Numbered from the stretch's first letter, positions 1 through 12,202 are shown. The stretch is DNA of 64,000 nt from Aureobasidium sp. EXF-3400 (GCA_024195585.1 SWBL01000232.1:1-64000); one strand, 5' to 3'. A program made the numbers and translations. The notes: generated by a model not told the origin, from the sequence alone.

Positions 1-1457
1 GTCCTGGACGGTGTTTGAATACGCCGTGCGGACCTTGCGTACAGACTGAGACAAAGCGCCACCACTAGTCGTGGTGTTTGTACCTTCGGCTTAACATACG
101 TCTGGCACCCCACTTGGTGGAATTGTCGCCCATGCAATACTCAAGCTCGTCCAGAGCTTCTTGCAAGATCTCAGGCATTTGCTCAGGAGGATAGGAAGCA
201 CCATTCTGTCCATAGACATCCAGAGAGAAGCCAGCATAGACAGCCAGAACAGGTTCGATTTCCATAGCCTCAGTCCATTCAAGGTATTCAAGTAAACCAA
301 GACCCTGGGTGTTGTAGTAGTTCCAGTCTCCAACACGGCCGGGGCGGTCTTGAAGAGGGCCAAGAGTCTCCCACCACTTCCATCTCTGAGCAGGACTATA
401 GCCCTCCAGATTGTTACCTCCGGGGAACCTCAAGAACTGGGGGTTGAGATCGTAGAAGCCCTGAGCAATGTCAGGACGAAGACCATTCTTGTAGCCCTTG
501 AATGTTTCGGGGAACACCGAGACCAGATTGAAATAAAAGGTCTGTCCAGCAACTTGAGCACCGTCAAAAGTAATGGCAAAAGTGTTGTTGGCATCGGGAG
601 CAGTCACGTTGGGATGTAAAGTGGTCTCCAGCTGCTTGAAGTCGATATAGGTTGGCGTGACATTCTTGAAAGTCGAGCTTGCCCAAGTCTCGCCAGTGAC
701 GTTCGAGCGGAAAGACACTGTGATGTCGCTGGCGTTGCCTTGAGTATCGCGGGGATAGTTGTTCAGATAGAACAGTGAGGCGTTGTACTGCTGGGGATGG
801 ACATCAAAGCCCCACCAACCGAAATTCTGGAACCCGACTTCTCCAGTGGCATTCAAGGGAAAATCGATCTGGAGAGAGGTTCTCAGAGCATCCGAGAGAG
901 GATGCAGAATATCAAGAGTCATGCGCACTCCCTCACCAATGGGTGCCCAAGCGGTCATGACAGGATCAAATGGAACAACCGGATTCTCAGACTCGGTCAC
1001 GTATGTACCGACATAACCATCGAGAGTACTGATAATTGCGTTGGACCCTAATCTGCGTGAGGAAAGCTTGATGGATTTGAACCGCTGGACATACCCTGAA
1101 AAGCACGATTGGCAATCATTTCTGCGTAAATACCACCGTCTCCAGAGTGGTTGATGTCCTGGTTAACTCAGTCAGCTACGAGGATGTGGAAGAGGCTTCA
1201 GAATCAATGAGACTTACCTCATGCATGATACCATAGAGGTACGGAGAGGTAGCATTACGCTTGCTGCGGTCAAGCGTGTCGATGTGTAAGGCGACTGGAG
1301 AGTTGTCATTGCGAGTGGCATTGATATAAGCCTGATACGAAGGAAGAGACGATGATAAAGCAGTATCATTGTTGAACTGGCGTGGAGCCAGATGTGGCAG
1401 TCTTCTGGCACCCACTACACCAACACCAGCAAATATGAGAGTTGTGAGAACAAGCAT
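1..1457 (-). CDS. Alpha-L-arabinofuranosidase, GH51 (partial, 3' end off window)
   Basis: Secreted enzyme that removes arabinose side chains from arabinan and arabinoxylan. Exons seen: 1457-1218, 1158-1095, 1047-100, with 59 and 47 bp introns; joining them restores the family run DINHSGDGGIYAEM followed by AFQGSNAI. A hydrophobic signal peptide (MLVLTTLIFAGVGVVGA) starts the protein. Later come FPGGNNLEGY and the WETLGPLQDRPGR segment typical of GH51, leading into the catalytic barrel. The catalytic Glu residues lie beyond position 1. An in-frame ATG at 1487 exists, but a TATA-like ATATATAG at about 1523-1530 would leave almost no leader, so 1457 is preferred. The donor after position 100 is clear; the next acceptor, within 1-60, is ambiguous. 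Family assignment is firm. Confidence 0.88.
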
Positions 1458-1522
1458 CTTCGTCTTACTTGAACGTTGAAAAACCAAGCTGTCAATGGTG
1501 AAAGCATAGGGGGAATGTGTGT

Positions 1523-1530
1523 TCTATATA
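1523..1530 (-). promoter_or_regulatory. TATA-like box of the GH51 gene
   Basis: The sequence reads ATATATAG on the minus strand, about 66 bp upstream of the ATG at 1457. Position and sequence fit a TATA element, but no start site was mapped. Confidence 0.4.
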
Positions 1531-2035
1531 TTGAGCCGCCCATAATTATCCTTCTCTTCAAGGCCAAGATACACTTCGCCGTAATCAAGGTGGAAGAATG
1601 CGTAAACATTGGACTGTTCTCATGGAGACCATGTCATAGACCACGCGAAACAGAGTGAGCCCCACCGGTAGCGGCGTAGGTCTGCAGAGAGGAAGGCGGG
1701 TCCACCAATGACAATGGAGGAGGTGAAGGCTGGGGAAGCCGAGAGTCTGGAGAGCCAAGGTGCGGGGATGGAAAACCACACATCACGGCTAAATGCGGAT
1801 CGCTATACCAAGCCGATGGAGGCATTTTGGAGCAGATCAGCGGGCAAATAGGGTTTGACACACCGATCGACGACTTGCAAGCAGGTTGCAATGAGCCGGC
1901 GTGCAGCATCAGAACGCATCCATGTTCGGTGTCAGCAATGCAGCCGCATGCTGATGGCTGGGAGACCACCGTTTCCAACCTCTCGGTCTGCAAAGCCTTA
2001 CAAGGGATGAAAAGTACCGAACTGATCGAACCGAT
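1531..2035. other. Intergenic: GH51 promoter and GPI1 3' flank
   Basis: About 500 bp upstream of the GH51 gene and downstream of the last GPI1 exon. Open frames here are short, of odd composition and show no family motif. I see no gene. Confidence 0.5.
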
Positions 2036-4351
2036 TCATTTGCTCCACCAATGGCCCGGTGTTTTCTTGTGCTGACCTCTTCGACCTAGAGATGAGCTGA
2101 CGTTACCATTGACCTGAGGTTTTTGCACTTCATTCCCATCCATCAACTTCCTCCACAACTCCGTGATTGGGATCCGCTTCGCTGGGAGCATACTATATTG
2201 TAGACTGTAAAGACTCTTGCGGTGGATCGGCGGTACAAATTGACCTGTGAAAAGACATAGAAACACACTAGGCGAGAGGTAGTGTTTCCGGATGCGATAT
2301 GCGAGCTGTGCGTATTGCGAGAATGTTTCTGAGAAAGCAAGTGGAACGGACTGTGCCATGTTAGAAACCCACTCACTTGTGCGTCAAGCATTTTTGATTA
2401 CCTGTAACTGTATATGTGCAGTGGGTGCAACTTCGGGTTTCGTGGAATCATGTTCGCGCGAAGAATCGGATGCAGGAAGGGTATCACGAAGTTCAAAACG
2501 TATACCACCTTTAGAATAAATTAGTTGAGTAACTTGCACATGCAGTTGGTCTGCTCATACCTGGTAGTCGCTGAGAATCCTTGATCCTCAGCATGAGTGC
2601 AAAAAGAGGGAAATGATTCAAGCAAGCCAACCATGTGTCCAGAGCAGCCTTGAAAGCAATTATGCCCATACGCGCGCCAGCAAAAGTTGCATAAAAGACA
2701 CCAACAGTAGGAAGCAGGAACGTTAGAAGCGTGAACAAAATCGTACCCAGGAGCAGCTGGTCAAGGTCGTAATCGCATGAGTCGATGCGATTTCGGAGGA
2801 CGTTTCGTTTCTTGCCACGAAAGAGATGGAAGAGCGAAATCATTATAGTGAGCTGCCAGTTGTATATGCGGGCTGAGGCGATATAGAAGGCGTAAACGTG
2901 AATCGTCAGAATGGAGAGCAGATCTGAGAAAAGTGAGATGGGCATGCTTGCGCCAGCGAAGCTCGAAAAGCCTATGACCTGAATGACATGAGGTAGCAGT
3001 GGTCGTATGCTTGTCATACATTCAGCCCAGTAGTCAATGATCCAAATGAAAAGATCACCAAGAAACTGTGCCAAATCACTATTGAGTTTGAGGCCAGCAG
3101 GATAATGCATCAGCCACTTCAGCATACGTCGTAAACCATCGATGAACCAACAATCAACAACAGACTCGACTTGACCGGCTACGTAGCCTGAGTTCTCGAT
3201 AATGTACGATCCAATGGCAATCCCGATGATTATGTCGTTTGCAACGAGCCAAAGGCTGTTGTAGAAACGAATGTATTCGGGATGGCTGTTTGTAACACTT
3301 CCCCAGTCGGTACGTCGTTTACGCAGTGTGAGATACTGAATGGGCCAGTAACAAAATTGCTGCAGGCGAATGTCAATCTGCTGTGCAGTGGCTGAAATGT
3401 CTTTGAGAGCGGCAGCATCTGGTAGAAGGCGCCATTCCAGAATTCTCAACCACGCTTCACCCGCAACACGATGAACAATTAAAGCCATCACCAGCAGCTG
3501 AGTGATTACCGGATAGACATAGGCGAAGAAGGCGTGATGTATGCTGTAACGAGTGTAGTTCCAGAGGTCGGCAGCCGACTCAGCCATGCGCTCGCTCACG
3601 CTCATGCTACGTCTTGACCGCCCCTGACCAACGAAGCCTATGTTCTTCCGCATCAACTCGTCAATTTCGTATGAGCAGTTGATCTGATTCAGTATTACGG
3701 GCAGAGCGATCTCCTTGGAAGTACGTGCATGATGGACCACAGTGTGCATGCGCAACTTGTCGACCAGTTGCTGCTTTCGCGCTTTGTCGGCTGCCTCTTC
3801 TGCACCAAAGCCTCCAACTTGTGTTTTGCCTGCTCTTTCTTGGGCGTCCGATAGCGTCAAGGAGATGGGCGTGAGGGACAAATATTGCATGCTGTAGGGA
3901 TTGGGTCGATCGAAGGTGACAACCTGCAGCGATAAAGATGGCTCGCCGGGGCAATGCACTTGAGGGATTGCGCAACGGGGCGTGTAGTAAACCTGGATAG
4001 ACGAAGGGTTGAAGGTAAGCGAAGGTGCGCGCTCTGGATTCAGCGTTCCCAAGACTTGCAAAGGCACGCGGCCACACCTGTCGATGATGCGATCAATGGG
4101 ATGGGGGCTGCCGCGGAACAGATTGCCCACTCGGAGAGCATTGTCAACGTTGCGTGCCTGTACATGTGTTAGCCCAGACAAAAGCGACCGAGGCCACAGC
4201 GTTCACGGAGACTAACATCGACCTCGAACAAGATGGTCACAACGACCATATCAAGCTCCGAGTTCCTCCATCCTACAATGACGCCTGGTTTCTCGGAACG
4301 GACAATGTCGGTGGGCCAGAAGATGCGCATCAAGCCATTGGGGGCGATCAT
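2036..4351 (-). CDS. GPI1: GPI-GlcNAc transferase subunit Gpi1
   Basis: Subunit of the ER-membrane complex that transfers GlcNAc from UDP-GlcNAc to phosphatidylinositol, the first step of GPI-anchor synthesis. Four exons, 4351-4217, 4157-2561, 2508-2402 and 2350-2036, give 717 residues. The N-terminus has GLMRIFWPTD and KPGVIVGWRNSELD. The core has WLVANDIIIG, LMHYPAGLKLN and FPLFALMLRIKDSQRLPG, which continues over an intron into GIRFELRD. The last exon has HYLSPSVFLCLFTGQFVPP. Several hydrophobic segments lie between about residues 210 and 560. The start ATG lies three codons after the TAG of an upstream small membrane-protein frame and in the same frame (see findings). MRIFWP, seven codons in, is an alternative start. 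Family call is firm. Confidence 0.93.
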
Positions 4352-4357
4352 GAGAGT

Positions 4358-4739
4358 CTAGAAGGAGCCTCGTCGTTTCAATTGTTCTCGCGCCGAAAGA
4401 CCTAGAGCTGGACGAGGATGCTTCAGAGTGTCAGGAGGGGTTCCTGGCGAGGAGACGAATGGACTGACTATATCACTCTCTCGGGCAGCTATGCGCTCGA
4501 TGGGGATGATGAGGACGACGAAGAAGATGCTAAGGGCTAAGAAGGCCTTCAATGAGCGCGTCTGCACATGTTGTTAGCTGTGCACAGACATGACGAGAGT
4601 AGACCGCAGGGAGACGGACAATGACACCTTTGTCCCAGGCAAAGATAGCCAGTTCATACAGGCGGGTGACAAGATCCCAGCGAGCGGTAATGTACCCAGC
4701 TACAAAGATGCCAAGCGTGAGGACGGAGAATGGGTGCAT
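4358..4739 (-). CDS. Small two-helix membrane protein directly upstream of GPI1
   Basis: I do not recognise a named family. Exons 4739-4605 and 4561-4358 give 112 residues; the 43 bp intron has a CTAAC branch-like site and a GTGCAG acceptor, though its donor (GTCTAC) is weak. The protein starts MHPFSVLTLGIFVAGYIT (first hydrophobic helix), then an amphipathic stretch (RWDLVTRLYELAIFAWDKG), a second helix (about residues 48-66, FLALSIFFVVLIIPI), and a basic polar tail ending LKRRGSF. Without splicing, the first frame ends at 4530 as a 69-residue protein. Its TAG stop sits in frame with GPI1, three codons before the GPI1 ATG. A membrane role, perhaps linked to Gpi1, is inference only. Confidence 0.6.
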
Positions 4740-5305
4740 GAATTGCCTCGCTCATGACCAGAGTCGATGTGTATACTGCGGATGATGCGCGCCCTCTTGG
4801 CAGCAAGTCGTCCAGTGTTGAGAAGTGGTGCAAGTAGTGGAGAGGAGATATCAGCTGTGGAGCATGACGACGACCCGACCGGAGTTCATGGGAGGACCTT
4901 TGGAAATTGCCTTTCTCCTGGTCAGCGTCCTGCCGCGCAATCGACGCCTTCCCTCGTGTCCTGCTTCCTCCCTAAATCAACTTCCTCCGACTGACCCTGA
5001 CTTGGTCTGTGCCCCATGCAAACCTCTAACTCGCATCCAAAAGCGGAAGCAGCGAATCACGTCAAATTCACCTTGGCTGCTCTTTCACCTTGACAATTAC
5101 CATCTTTGAAGCGTGCTAATATCACCCGCATGTTCTAATCCTGGTCGCATAGACGTTGTACTTGCCATTTGTCTGTTCGTCAAGACGAACTGCCGTCACT
5201 CGCTTGTCAATCTCGCCCTAGGTTATGCTTGACATTATGCAGCAAGCCTAATAATTTTCCAACATCAAGCTTCAATTGCCAACTCTGATCAGTGCTGTAT
5301 AACCA
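4740..5305. other. Divergent promoter region
   Basis: This stretch separates the small membrane-protein gene (minus) from the nucleoporin gene (plus) and should hold both promoters. Short open frames here have no recognisable domain. Confidence 0.5.
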
Positions 5306-7515
5306 ATGTTCGCACGCGTTCAACACGGCAACGCTCAAGGCGGCGGTGGTGGCGGCAGGGTATGCTCTTTCTACCAACAAGGTCGATGCAAGTTCGGGGG
5401 TAAGAAAACTTGGTTGCTGCTCCTTCCAACTGTGCTTCATATGTGCTAAACTTTCTGATTCAGACAACTGCAAATTCGACCATCCTGGCGCCAACAAATC
5501 GCAGGACAGCGGAAACAGATTCCAAGCTCTCGGCAATCAAGCCAACAACTTTGGTCAGGGAAATCGCAATAATCAGCGACCGCCTGCTCCTGGTCGAGGG
5601 CAGCACTACACTAGCCAGAACTCGTAAGTCTCGATTTGAATCCTGTCAGCACAACGACTGCTTCACTACTTGCTGAGCGGCCACTGTTCGTGAATCAGAT
5701 GCTAACCACTTTCCAGTTATGGCGTAACGAGAGATGGCATCGAGGGAGATCTGCGTAACGAGAAACCGCAATGGCCATTCTCTGCTTACGGCCCAGGCAG
5801 AGATGCTCCTATACAACTATTTGGAGGATTTCCGCTAGAACAGAGTCCGGAAGAGATGAGAGTTCTTTACTATCAAGCTGCCGCAAGCGGTAACCCACAG
5901 CCTGCTGTGAGTATTACTGACGTCGATGTTCTTGTTCATAATATCCTAACTACATAAACAGATTCAAGCCGAACAAGAACTTATCGCGCAGACGACTCAG
6001 CAAGTAGAACGAGCACTGGCCGATCTAGACGGGGCAGTCAAATACGTCCTGGACGGCGAGAATCAACATCCAAACCGCGCAGATGGGTGTCAGGCTGCAG
6101 TTGGAAATGTCTTCCAGAGAGGTCGAAAACCGAATTCGCAAATTTCACCTAATGCTACAGCGCAACCGGTCAACCAGCCCGCTCAGACTGGTGCTTTCGG
6201 ACAACCATCAGCATTTGGCCAACCTTCAAATCCCGGAGGCGGAGGTAGCTTTGGTCAGGCATCTAGCCTCGGTCAAAGACCAAATCCGTTTGGACAACCA
6301 GCGAGTTCAGCGCCGCCTGCGGGAGCATTCGGCTCTCCCTCAGCCCTTGGTCAGAGGCCTGCCTTTGGACAGCCCGCCGCAGGAGGATTTGGTCAACCGT
6401 CGGCCCTGGGAGCCAAATCAAATCCTTTTGGACAACCAACAGCATCGGCAAGTACATTTGGTCAGCCAGCAGCAGCACCAACAGGGGCGTTCGGACAGCC
6501 ATCCACACTTGGTCAGAGAGGCGCGTTCGGCCAGCCTGCTGGTGGTGCTCAAGCGAGTCCATTCAGCCAGACAGCACAAGCGAACCAAGCACAGCCGTCG
6601 CCTTTCACGCAAAGTGCACAGCAAGGAGGGCCAGCGTTTGGTCAAGCTTCAGCGTTTGGCCAGCCGTCAGCTCTTGGTCAGCAGCAGAACAATGCTTTTG
6701 GGCAGCCTTCTGGTTTAGGTCAACAACCACAGCCAGCGTTCGGTCAGCCCTCGGCACCCGCTCAACAGAGTCCAGCCTTTGGACAACCCTCGGCACCCGG
6801 ACAAAACGCAGCTTTTGGCCAACCATCGGCACCAGGTCAGAATACAGCATTTGGTCAGCCATCAGCACCAGGTCAGCAGGCATCAGCATTCGGACAGCCA
6901 TCAGCACCAGCCTTTGGACGACCGTCAGCACCTGCGCAGCAAAATGGGGCATTCGGGCAACCTTCAGCTCCGACACAGCAACAAAACGCTTTTGGCAAAC
7001 CTTTGCCACTTGCCCAAGCACAAGGAAACCAGCAACAGCAGCAGTCGCCATTCACTCAAGCCACCGCTAAGTCGAATCCATTTGGACAGCCTTCACAACC
7101 TGCTACCCAACCAACTGGTGGTACTTTCGGAACGGCGGTCTCGCAACAGCAACAACAACAACAACAACAACAGCAGCAGCAGCAGACACAGTCATATGCA
7201 GAGCCGGTGCCTCAAGGTGATTGGATTACTCGTCAGGCTAACGGGACATTAAAAAGCTTCAAGGGGGCACCAGTGAAGTACGTTGCCACGAAGGACAGTC
7301 AAGAGCCGCACTACAGAAAGGCCAATGGAGAGATGGAAAGGATCTGGCACCCCGAGGGCAATGCGGCGCCTAGGGCAGAACTAGAAGCACCGGCAGAAGC
7401 CTACACGGCCGAGCATGAAGCAGCATACAAGTTTCTGGCAGAACAGGGCGTGTTCAAGGACGGGGTCATGCCAGAGCTACCGCCCAAGTGTGAGTGGATT
7501 AGGTGGGACATATAA
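5306..7515 (+). CDS. CCCH zinc-finger FG nucleoporin (Nup42/Amo1-like)
   Basis: Nuclear-pore protein of the Nup42/NLP1/Amo1 type, which supports mRNA export on the cytoplasmic face. Exons 5306-5399, 5464-5623, 5717-5906 and 5962-7515 give 665 residues. One CCCH finger (C-x7-C-x5-C-x3-H) lies at about residues 20-40 and is split by intron 1, whose removal creates KFGDNCKFDHPG. A short conserved region (about 85-200) follows. Then come several hundred residues of FG repeats, mostly FGQPSA or LGQ units. A poly-Gln run of roughly 15 residues precedes a folded C-terminus (about 570-665, QGDWITRQANGTLKSFKG to WIRWDI). Domain order is diagnostic. The repeats make strong shadow frames on both strands, left out here. 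Confidence 0.88.
7143..7189 (+). repeat. CAA/CAG microsatellite encoding poly-Gln
   Basis: A run of CAA and CAG codons inside the FG-nucleoporin exon codes for about 15 consecutive glutamines. Mixed codons suggest an older tract, but its length could vary between strains. Confidence 0.85.
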
Positions 7516-7829
7516 ATATCGAATGTGTATTATCAGATGGAGCAATCAATCGCTGACGCGGAACCGATTCCGCGGGATGACTAGAGGACGACACGCATAT
7601 CAAAAGATATTGTTTCATAACATACATGGTTAACGATAATGGGTCCGAAGGACAGCACGACTGTTGATATGTCGTAATTGCTGCTCAATACTTGATCTCG
7701 TACGATGATGAGGACAACAAGAGAGATTTGTATGACGGAGTAAGTGTTTCAAGAGCTCTTGGCCAAAAACCGCCCACCTCTTTCCCCGCAACATGATGCG
7801 TCTTCGTTGATGTCACGAACAAAAACACA
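7516..7829. other. Intergenic spacer
   Basis: Holds the 3' end of the nucleoporin transcript and the promoter of the kinase-like gene. Nothing else recognised. Confidence 0.5.
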
Positions 7830-9023
7830 ATGGAAGTGCGAAGACGACTACCTCGCGAAAGATCCTACGTACACGAAAAGCAAGAGACTGTTCCAATTCC
7901 GGATACTGCGACGTCCAAGACTGGACATGGCGTGATCAACGGCCTATTGGCCCTGCTTGGATATTTGATCCAACTCCTGAAGTCGGTCGTGTATGGGTCA
8001 CCGAAGGACACGCGACAGCACGAAGATGACGATGAGGACAAGAGCAATCAAGAGACGATACTATTAGGACACATGCGTGGTGGGGTGATAGCGGTGTATG
8101 AACGGCGGCGCAAGTGGAGCACAGCTCTAGTGCTGTCCAGCAGTCGCCATGGAGAGACGCCTTCTGTGCTGAAGCACGCCTCGGCCGCATATGCCTTCCT
8201 GGGCTCAGAGACACATCCCAGGCTCCTTCGGTAAACAGCTCAGTCCTCTTGTGATTGCACTCATATTGACACAGCTTCCAGTTGTCTCTCCCACGGCCCG
8301 CCAATCGTCCTCGAACATGCCCCCCTCGGCACCGTCTACGCTCTCCTCTCCACCAAAGCACCCTACCCATCCCTCTCACACCCCTCAATACCTCCAAAAC
8401 ATGCAACACTCGCTCTACCTCTCTCCTGGCTCCTGCAAACATCCTCCGCCCTCCGCTTCCTACACGACCAAAAAGTCACCCATGGCGCCATATCCCCATC
8501 CTCCCTTTTGCTTCGCTCCGACATGTCCATCGCCGTCACAGACTTTACAAAATCCACAATCAATGGTCATAATAATGGCGTACCCACCCGAGCACCAAAC
8601 GAATTTGCTTTCCCTGTGGACGCTCTACGCTATGATTATTTCGACGGAGAGCTGTCTGCCAATTCCCAAGCTTTGGGATTGGCCGTTGATGCCTTTGACT
8701 TTGCGACCTTGGCTTACAAGTTGTTGGTGAGGAAAGCGCCGGATTGGGAATTGCCGACGGGAAATGGCACTTGGGCGTTGGAAGAGTTGCATGAGGCATT
8801 GGATGAGGCAGCACCGGAGCTGGGAGATGAGATTGTGGTGGGATATGTGGCCAGAGATGCTTGGTGTCTGGTGTACGAGGAGGGCAAGACTATGCAGGAA
8901 GATGTCGTGCATGCATTGCTGAGACATGGCTTCCAGGTCAGAGGTGATGATATCGTTGGTGTTAAGGAGGCTGTAAGAGAGTTTGCAGAGGCATATCAAC
9001 CTTCTTGGAGGTTTGAGGGATGA
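7830..9023 (+). CDS. Degenerate protein-kinase-like protein (probable pseudokinase)
   Basis: Exons 7830-8230 and 8282-9023 (51 bp intron, acceptor TTCCAG) give 380 residues. Splicing joins HPRLLR to CLSHGPPIVLEHAPLGTV, which reads like strand 4-5 and hinge of a kinase. A catalytic-loop-like segment, FLHDQKVTHGAISPSSLLL, lies at about 192-210 and an activation-segment start, VTDFTKS, at about 219-225. The usual HRD Asp is replaced (HGA), the following Asn is Ser, the DFG Gly is Thr, and no VAIK-type Lys is evident (ALVL). The rest (to SWRFEG) is acidic and helical with no named domain. The fold is inferred from order and spacing of these motifs; activity is unlikely. No disabling frame break is seen. 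Confidence 0.65.
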
Positions 9024-9118
9024 TAGTCTGATCACACATCCAATCCTCCCACAATACGAAAAGTTCAGAGACAGACAACATTCAAAGGAAAGTGATCTTC
9101 ATGTGACTCTGTCCACAT

Positions 9119-11493
9119 CTACCAAGTCTCGGCAGGAACCAAGCTATCGCCCCTCGACCTCCTATTCCTAAACACCGGATACGCAGAACTAGTCTCGCTG
9201 ATCTGCCTGCTACCTCTTCTCTGCCTGATGGTATTCAGATATCCATTAGCCCAAACGTCGTTTCCAAACACATCATCAATATCATCCATCTCGTCCAACA
9301 CGCTCTGCGGTGGCTCCTCGTCAAACACAGCGGCTAGATCTGCATGTGCACCAAAGCTCTCCCAGAAATCAAGGAAAGCGTGTCGACGTCGTGGTCCGAG
9401 TTTAGAATTGCGCTGCCAAAGATATCTGCGCTCATAGAGGGCAATCGCAAGTAAGAGGGGTGCGTTGAGTACGCGTACTGCTGTGACGTTCACCTTGTGG
9501 AACCAGCGAGGCGTGGTGAGGAATTTGATAGGGAGAAGGATAGCCAACGCAGCGACATTAAAGGGAGGGCGGAAAGCGAAGAGAGTGTCTGATTTAACGC
9601 CTTCGAAAGTCAAGACTGCTCGTCTGAACTGGATTTCGGCTGTGGCGTTCTTTGCGAGGTTGGAGTAGGTGTTGCTGAGCATTGACACCAGGATAGTCAG
9701 AAATAGTGTGTTACCAATGAAGGCGAAAAGCACCATGAGAGTTGGTCCTAGCCAGCTGTGAAATTCAACAGATTTGGTAATGCCGGTACCATCGAGTCCG
9801 AACCAGATCCACAGCATCCACTTTGAAATGACCAGGAAGCTGTGAGAAGCATAGCCCTCTTGTGACTCGCTGAGCCAGCGCATGGCGAGCAAGAAACCGC
9901 CAAAGCACCATACGGTCACTATCGTAAGGAAAGTGAAATCACCCATCATGGTTCGTAGCGCAATGAACAGCATGTTTTCAGGCATGAGGCAGAATGCCAA
10001 TCTTGGCATCAGGATCGGAGCTCCTAGAGAAAGAATGTCAAGAGCTTGTTTGCCAATACGTCCAGAATTGGTCCTCAAGCCATGCATGCGAAGCCCAAAG
10101 TAAACCAGGTAGATTAGTGAGAAGGCTATGTCCATGAAAGCCCACAAGTTTTCGGTGTGCACCGACCATCCATGTTCCAGGACAGAGGCGAGTTCTTCGA
10201 GCACCCAACCGCTGCCATAGATACAGAAGATAAGCTCTACCGTCGTGAAATGCAAATGGCCGGGTCCTATCTCCTTGGCCTTATTGAACATCGTCAGCAG
10301 ATACAAGCCGAACAGCACGAGGAACTGAACGATCTCGATGACCTTGCGGTTACGAGGGACAATCAGACGATACTGATTGAGAATCGGTGCCTTGCGGGGG
10401 TCGTAAAGCGAAATTCGGCGGTTTTTGTAACGATCTGGCAGAATGTCGATGAAGGCAGTCGGAGTGTAGATGATACGACCTCTATAGACAGCATCGACAA
10501 TCTTCTGACAGGCAGATGCTGCTAAGAAGCTCTTCGACTCGGAGATGATAGCCACCTCGAGCGCGGTCAGGACTCGTTCGCGACCTGACGTGAAAAAGCC
10601 TTCAGTAAGTGCAGAGCGAGGCCCTCTACCTGTGTCGACTGAAGGAGGAGCATTCTGGAATGGCTCAAATCCAGACACCAAGACGTTGGCAAGTGTCAAA
10701 AGTCCTTCGCGGCCGCTGTGATCCTCGTCAAATCGACGCAAGATTCGACTGGCCAGAACCTCGCACAAGTTGGCACGAGTAATGTTGACAGTTTGGTGAT
10801 GAGCTTGGAATGATTGTTGACGCAGAAACTGCACTCGATTGACCAGGAGGCACCAGACTGCAAGAATGTCAGAATTGATGCAGAATGTGTTAGTGATTTA
10901 CGTACCAATTGATACGTCGTCTGGATCATAAAGATGATCAAGCAGAGGTCGTACAACAGCAGTGTTCATACGAGGACTCTTGAGCTGATCGAGACTGTAA
11001 GGATCATCTACATCTTCTTAGTAACGTGCTGAATTAATATGTTGACATCAAATGTACCAATGCATGCAATCACAAGTCGTCTTATACGATGGATGGTCGT
11101 ATAGATAGGTAATTGTCTATGAGGATTAGGTTGCCACGGTATGCTGTCCTTACGAGGTGGATAACATCCATCGTCGTCTGCAGCCTCACCATCATCGTCG
11201 AGAAGTTGTTGCTGTTCTTCGCGGGACATGGCAAGTCTAACGGCCTCGCTTATGCTACGAGAAGATTGTTCTCTCGCAGAAAACCTGTCCGGCAACGATG
11301 GGCGATAGCGTCCCGGCGAAGGAGTGGTCATGGTGATATGTTTGTCGCCGTTACCATTGTGCTGGTTCAATGGCTCGGCAGCGTCCTCATCGAATGGCGG
11401 CGACGGGCTGCGGTCACGTTCATGAGGGCTCGCTGTGTCCGGTGCAAGATTATACTGAATTGCACTCGGACTTGGGCTTGGGCGATCATCCAT
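9119..11493 (-). CDS. TRP-type cation channel, Yvc1-like
   Basis: Vacuolar-membrane calcium-release channel family of fungi (Yvc1/TRPY). Exons about 11493-11058, 11013-10906 and 10857-9119 give 760 residues. Splicing restores IGDVDD-like and SIVWCLLVNRVQFLRQQ junctions. A Pro/Ser-rich N-terminus precedes a conserved cytosolic domain (VNITRANLCEVLASRILRRF). Six or more hydrophobic helices follow, including FLVLFGLYLLTMFN, LWAFMDIAFSLIYLVYFG and LMVLFAFIGNTLFLTILVSM. The pore-loop-like stretch WMLWIWFGLDGTGI lies before the last helix. The C-terminal tail is acidic, then basic. An in-frame ATG at 11592 would add 33 residues; the ATG at 11493 has a better context. It converges with the kinase-like gene, under 100 bp away. 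Confidence 0.87.
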
Positions 11494-11592
11494 CTTCGCA
11501 ATTGTTATGCGCCCGTCGCTCAATGGCGTGGGAATCTGGTTGATGGAAGAAGATGTTTTTGTCTTGATAACATAACCCGAGAATGACATCAA

Positions 11593-12202
11593 ACGTCAGA
11601 GCTTTGTCACAGGCGGGAAGCGGCAGCGTTGGCTTCAGATAGCAACAGCATACCATGGGATATTCATCTGGTCTGCAAAACACGGTTCGGAGACTGCATG
11701 TGACCATCAGACTGTTGACAAGATGTAACAAATTGGCGCATCCAAGCATATGCGTGCATGACTAGTATTGTGTGCGTAGTGAGAGAATTTAAGCGCTGAA
11801 AAATCTCGCAAGAGAGAGAGAGAGAGAGACAGAGAGAGCGATCGGCGTCGATGGCAACGATTGCATTCGGCGATGGCAACTGTCTAACGCGGCTGAAGGG
11901 ACCTTCGTTCTGAGAATCCAGGACGACATTTGTTGCTTCTTCTCACTTGCAGCTTCCACTTCTACCCAAGAATCCTCATTTTTTCTACCCTTGCCACATC
12001 TTGTTGCTGCCTCTGATCTAGCCCAGGGTTCTAAGGTTGTACTGATGAAGACCACCTATGACTGATCGTCCCTCTCTTCAGTTCTAGCCATGATCGATCA
12101 TCCAACAACAAGTTTGTCTATGCTTTCTCTTCGACAAGAAAACTCGAGGTTACACTTATGAGCTGCCATCCGAATTGGTAGGTTAAGAACTCTGCATACG
12201 TG
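11593..12202. other. Intergenic with GA repeat
   Basis: Upstream of the Yvc1-like gene and downstream of the AMP-binding gene. On the minus strand it was searched for the missing C-terminal AMP-binding domain; none was found. It holds a GA microsatellite. Confidence 0.5.
11811..11838 (+). repeat. (AG)n microsatellite
   Basis: About 28 bp of AG dinucleotides with one interruption (GAC), in intergenic DNA. Confidence 0.9.

Noticed and set aside
6083..6718. Long open frames overlapping the FG-nucleoporin exon on both strands
   Set aside because: They are shadows of the repetitive Gln/Gly/Phe coding sequence; the FG frame is continuous from 5962 to 7515 and matches the family.
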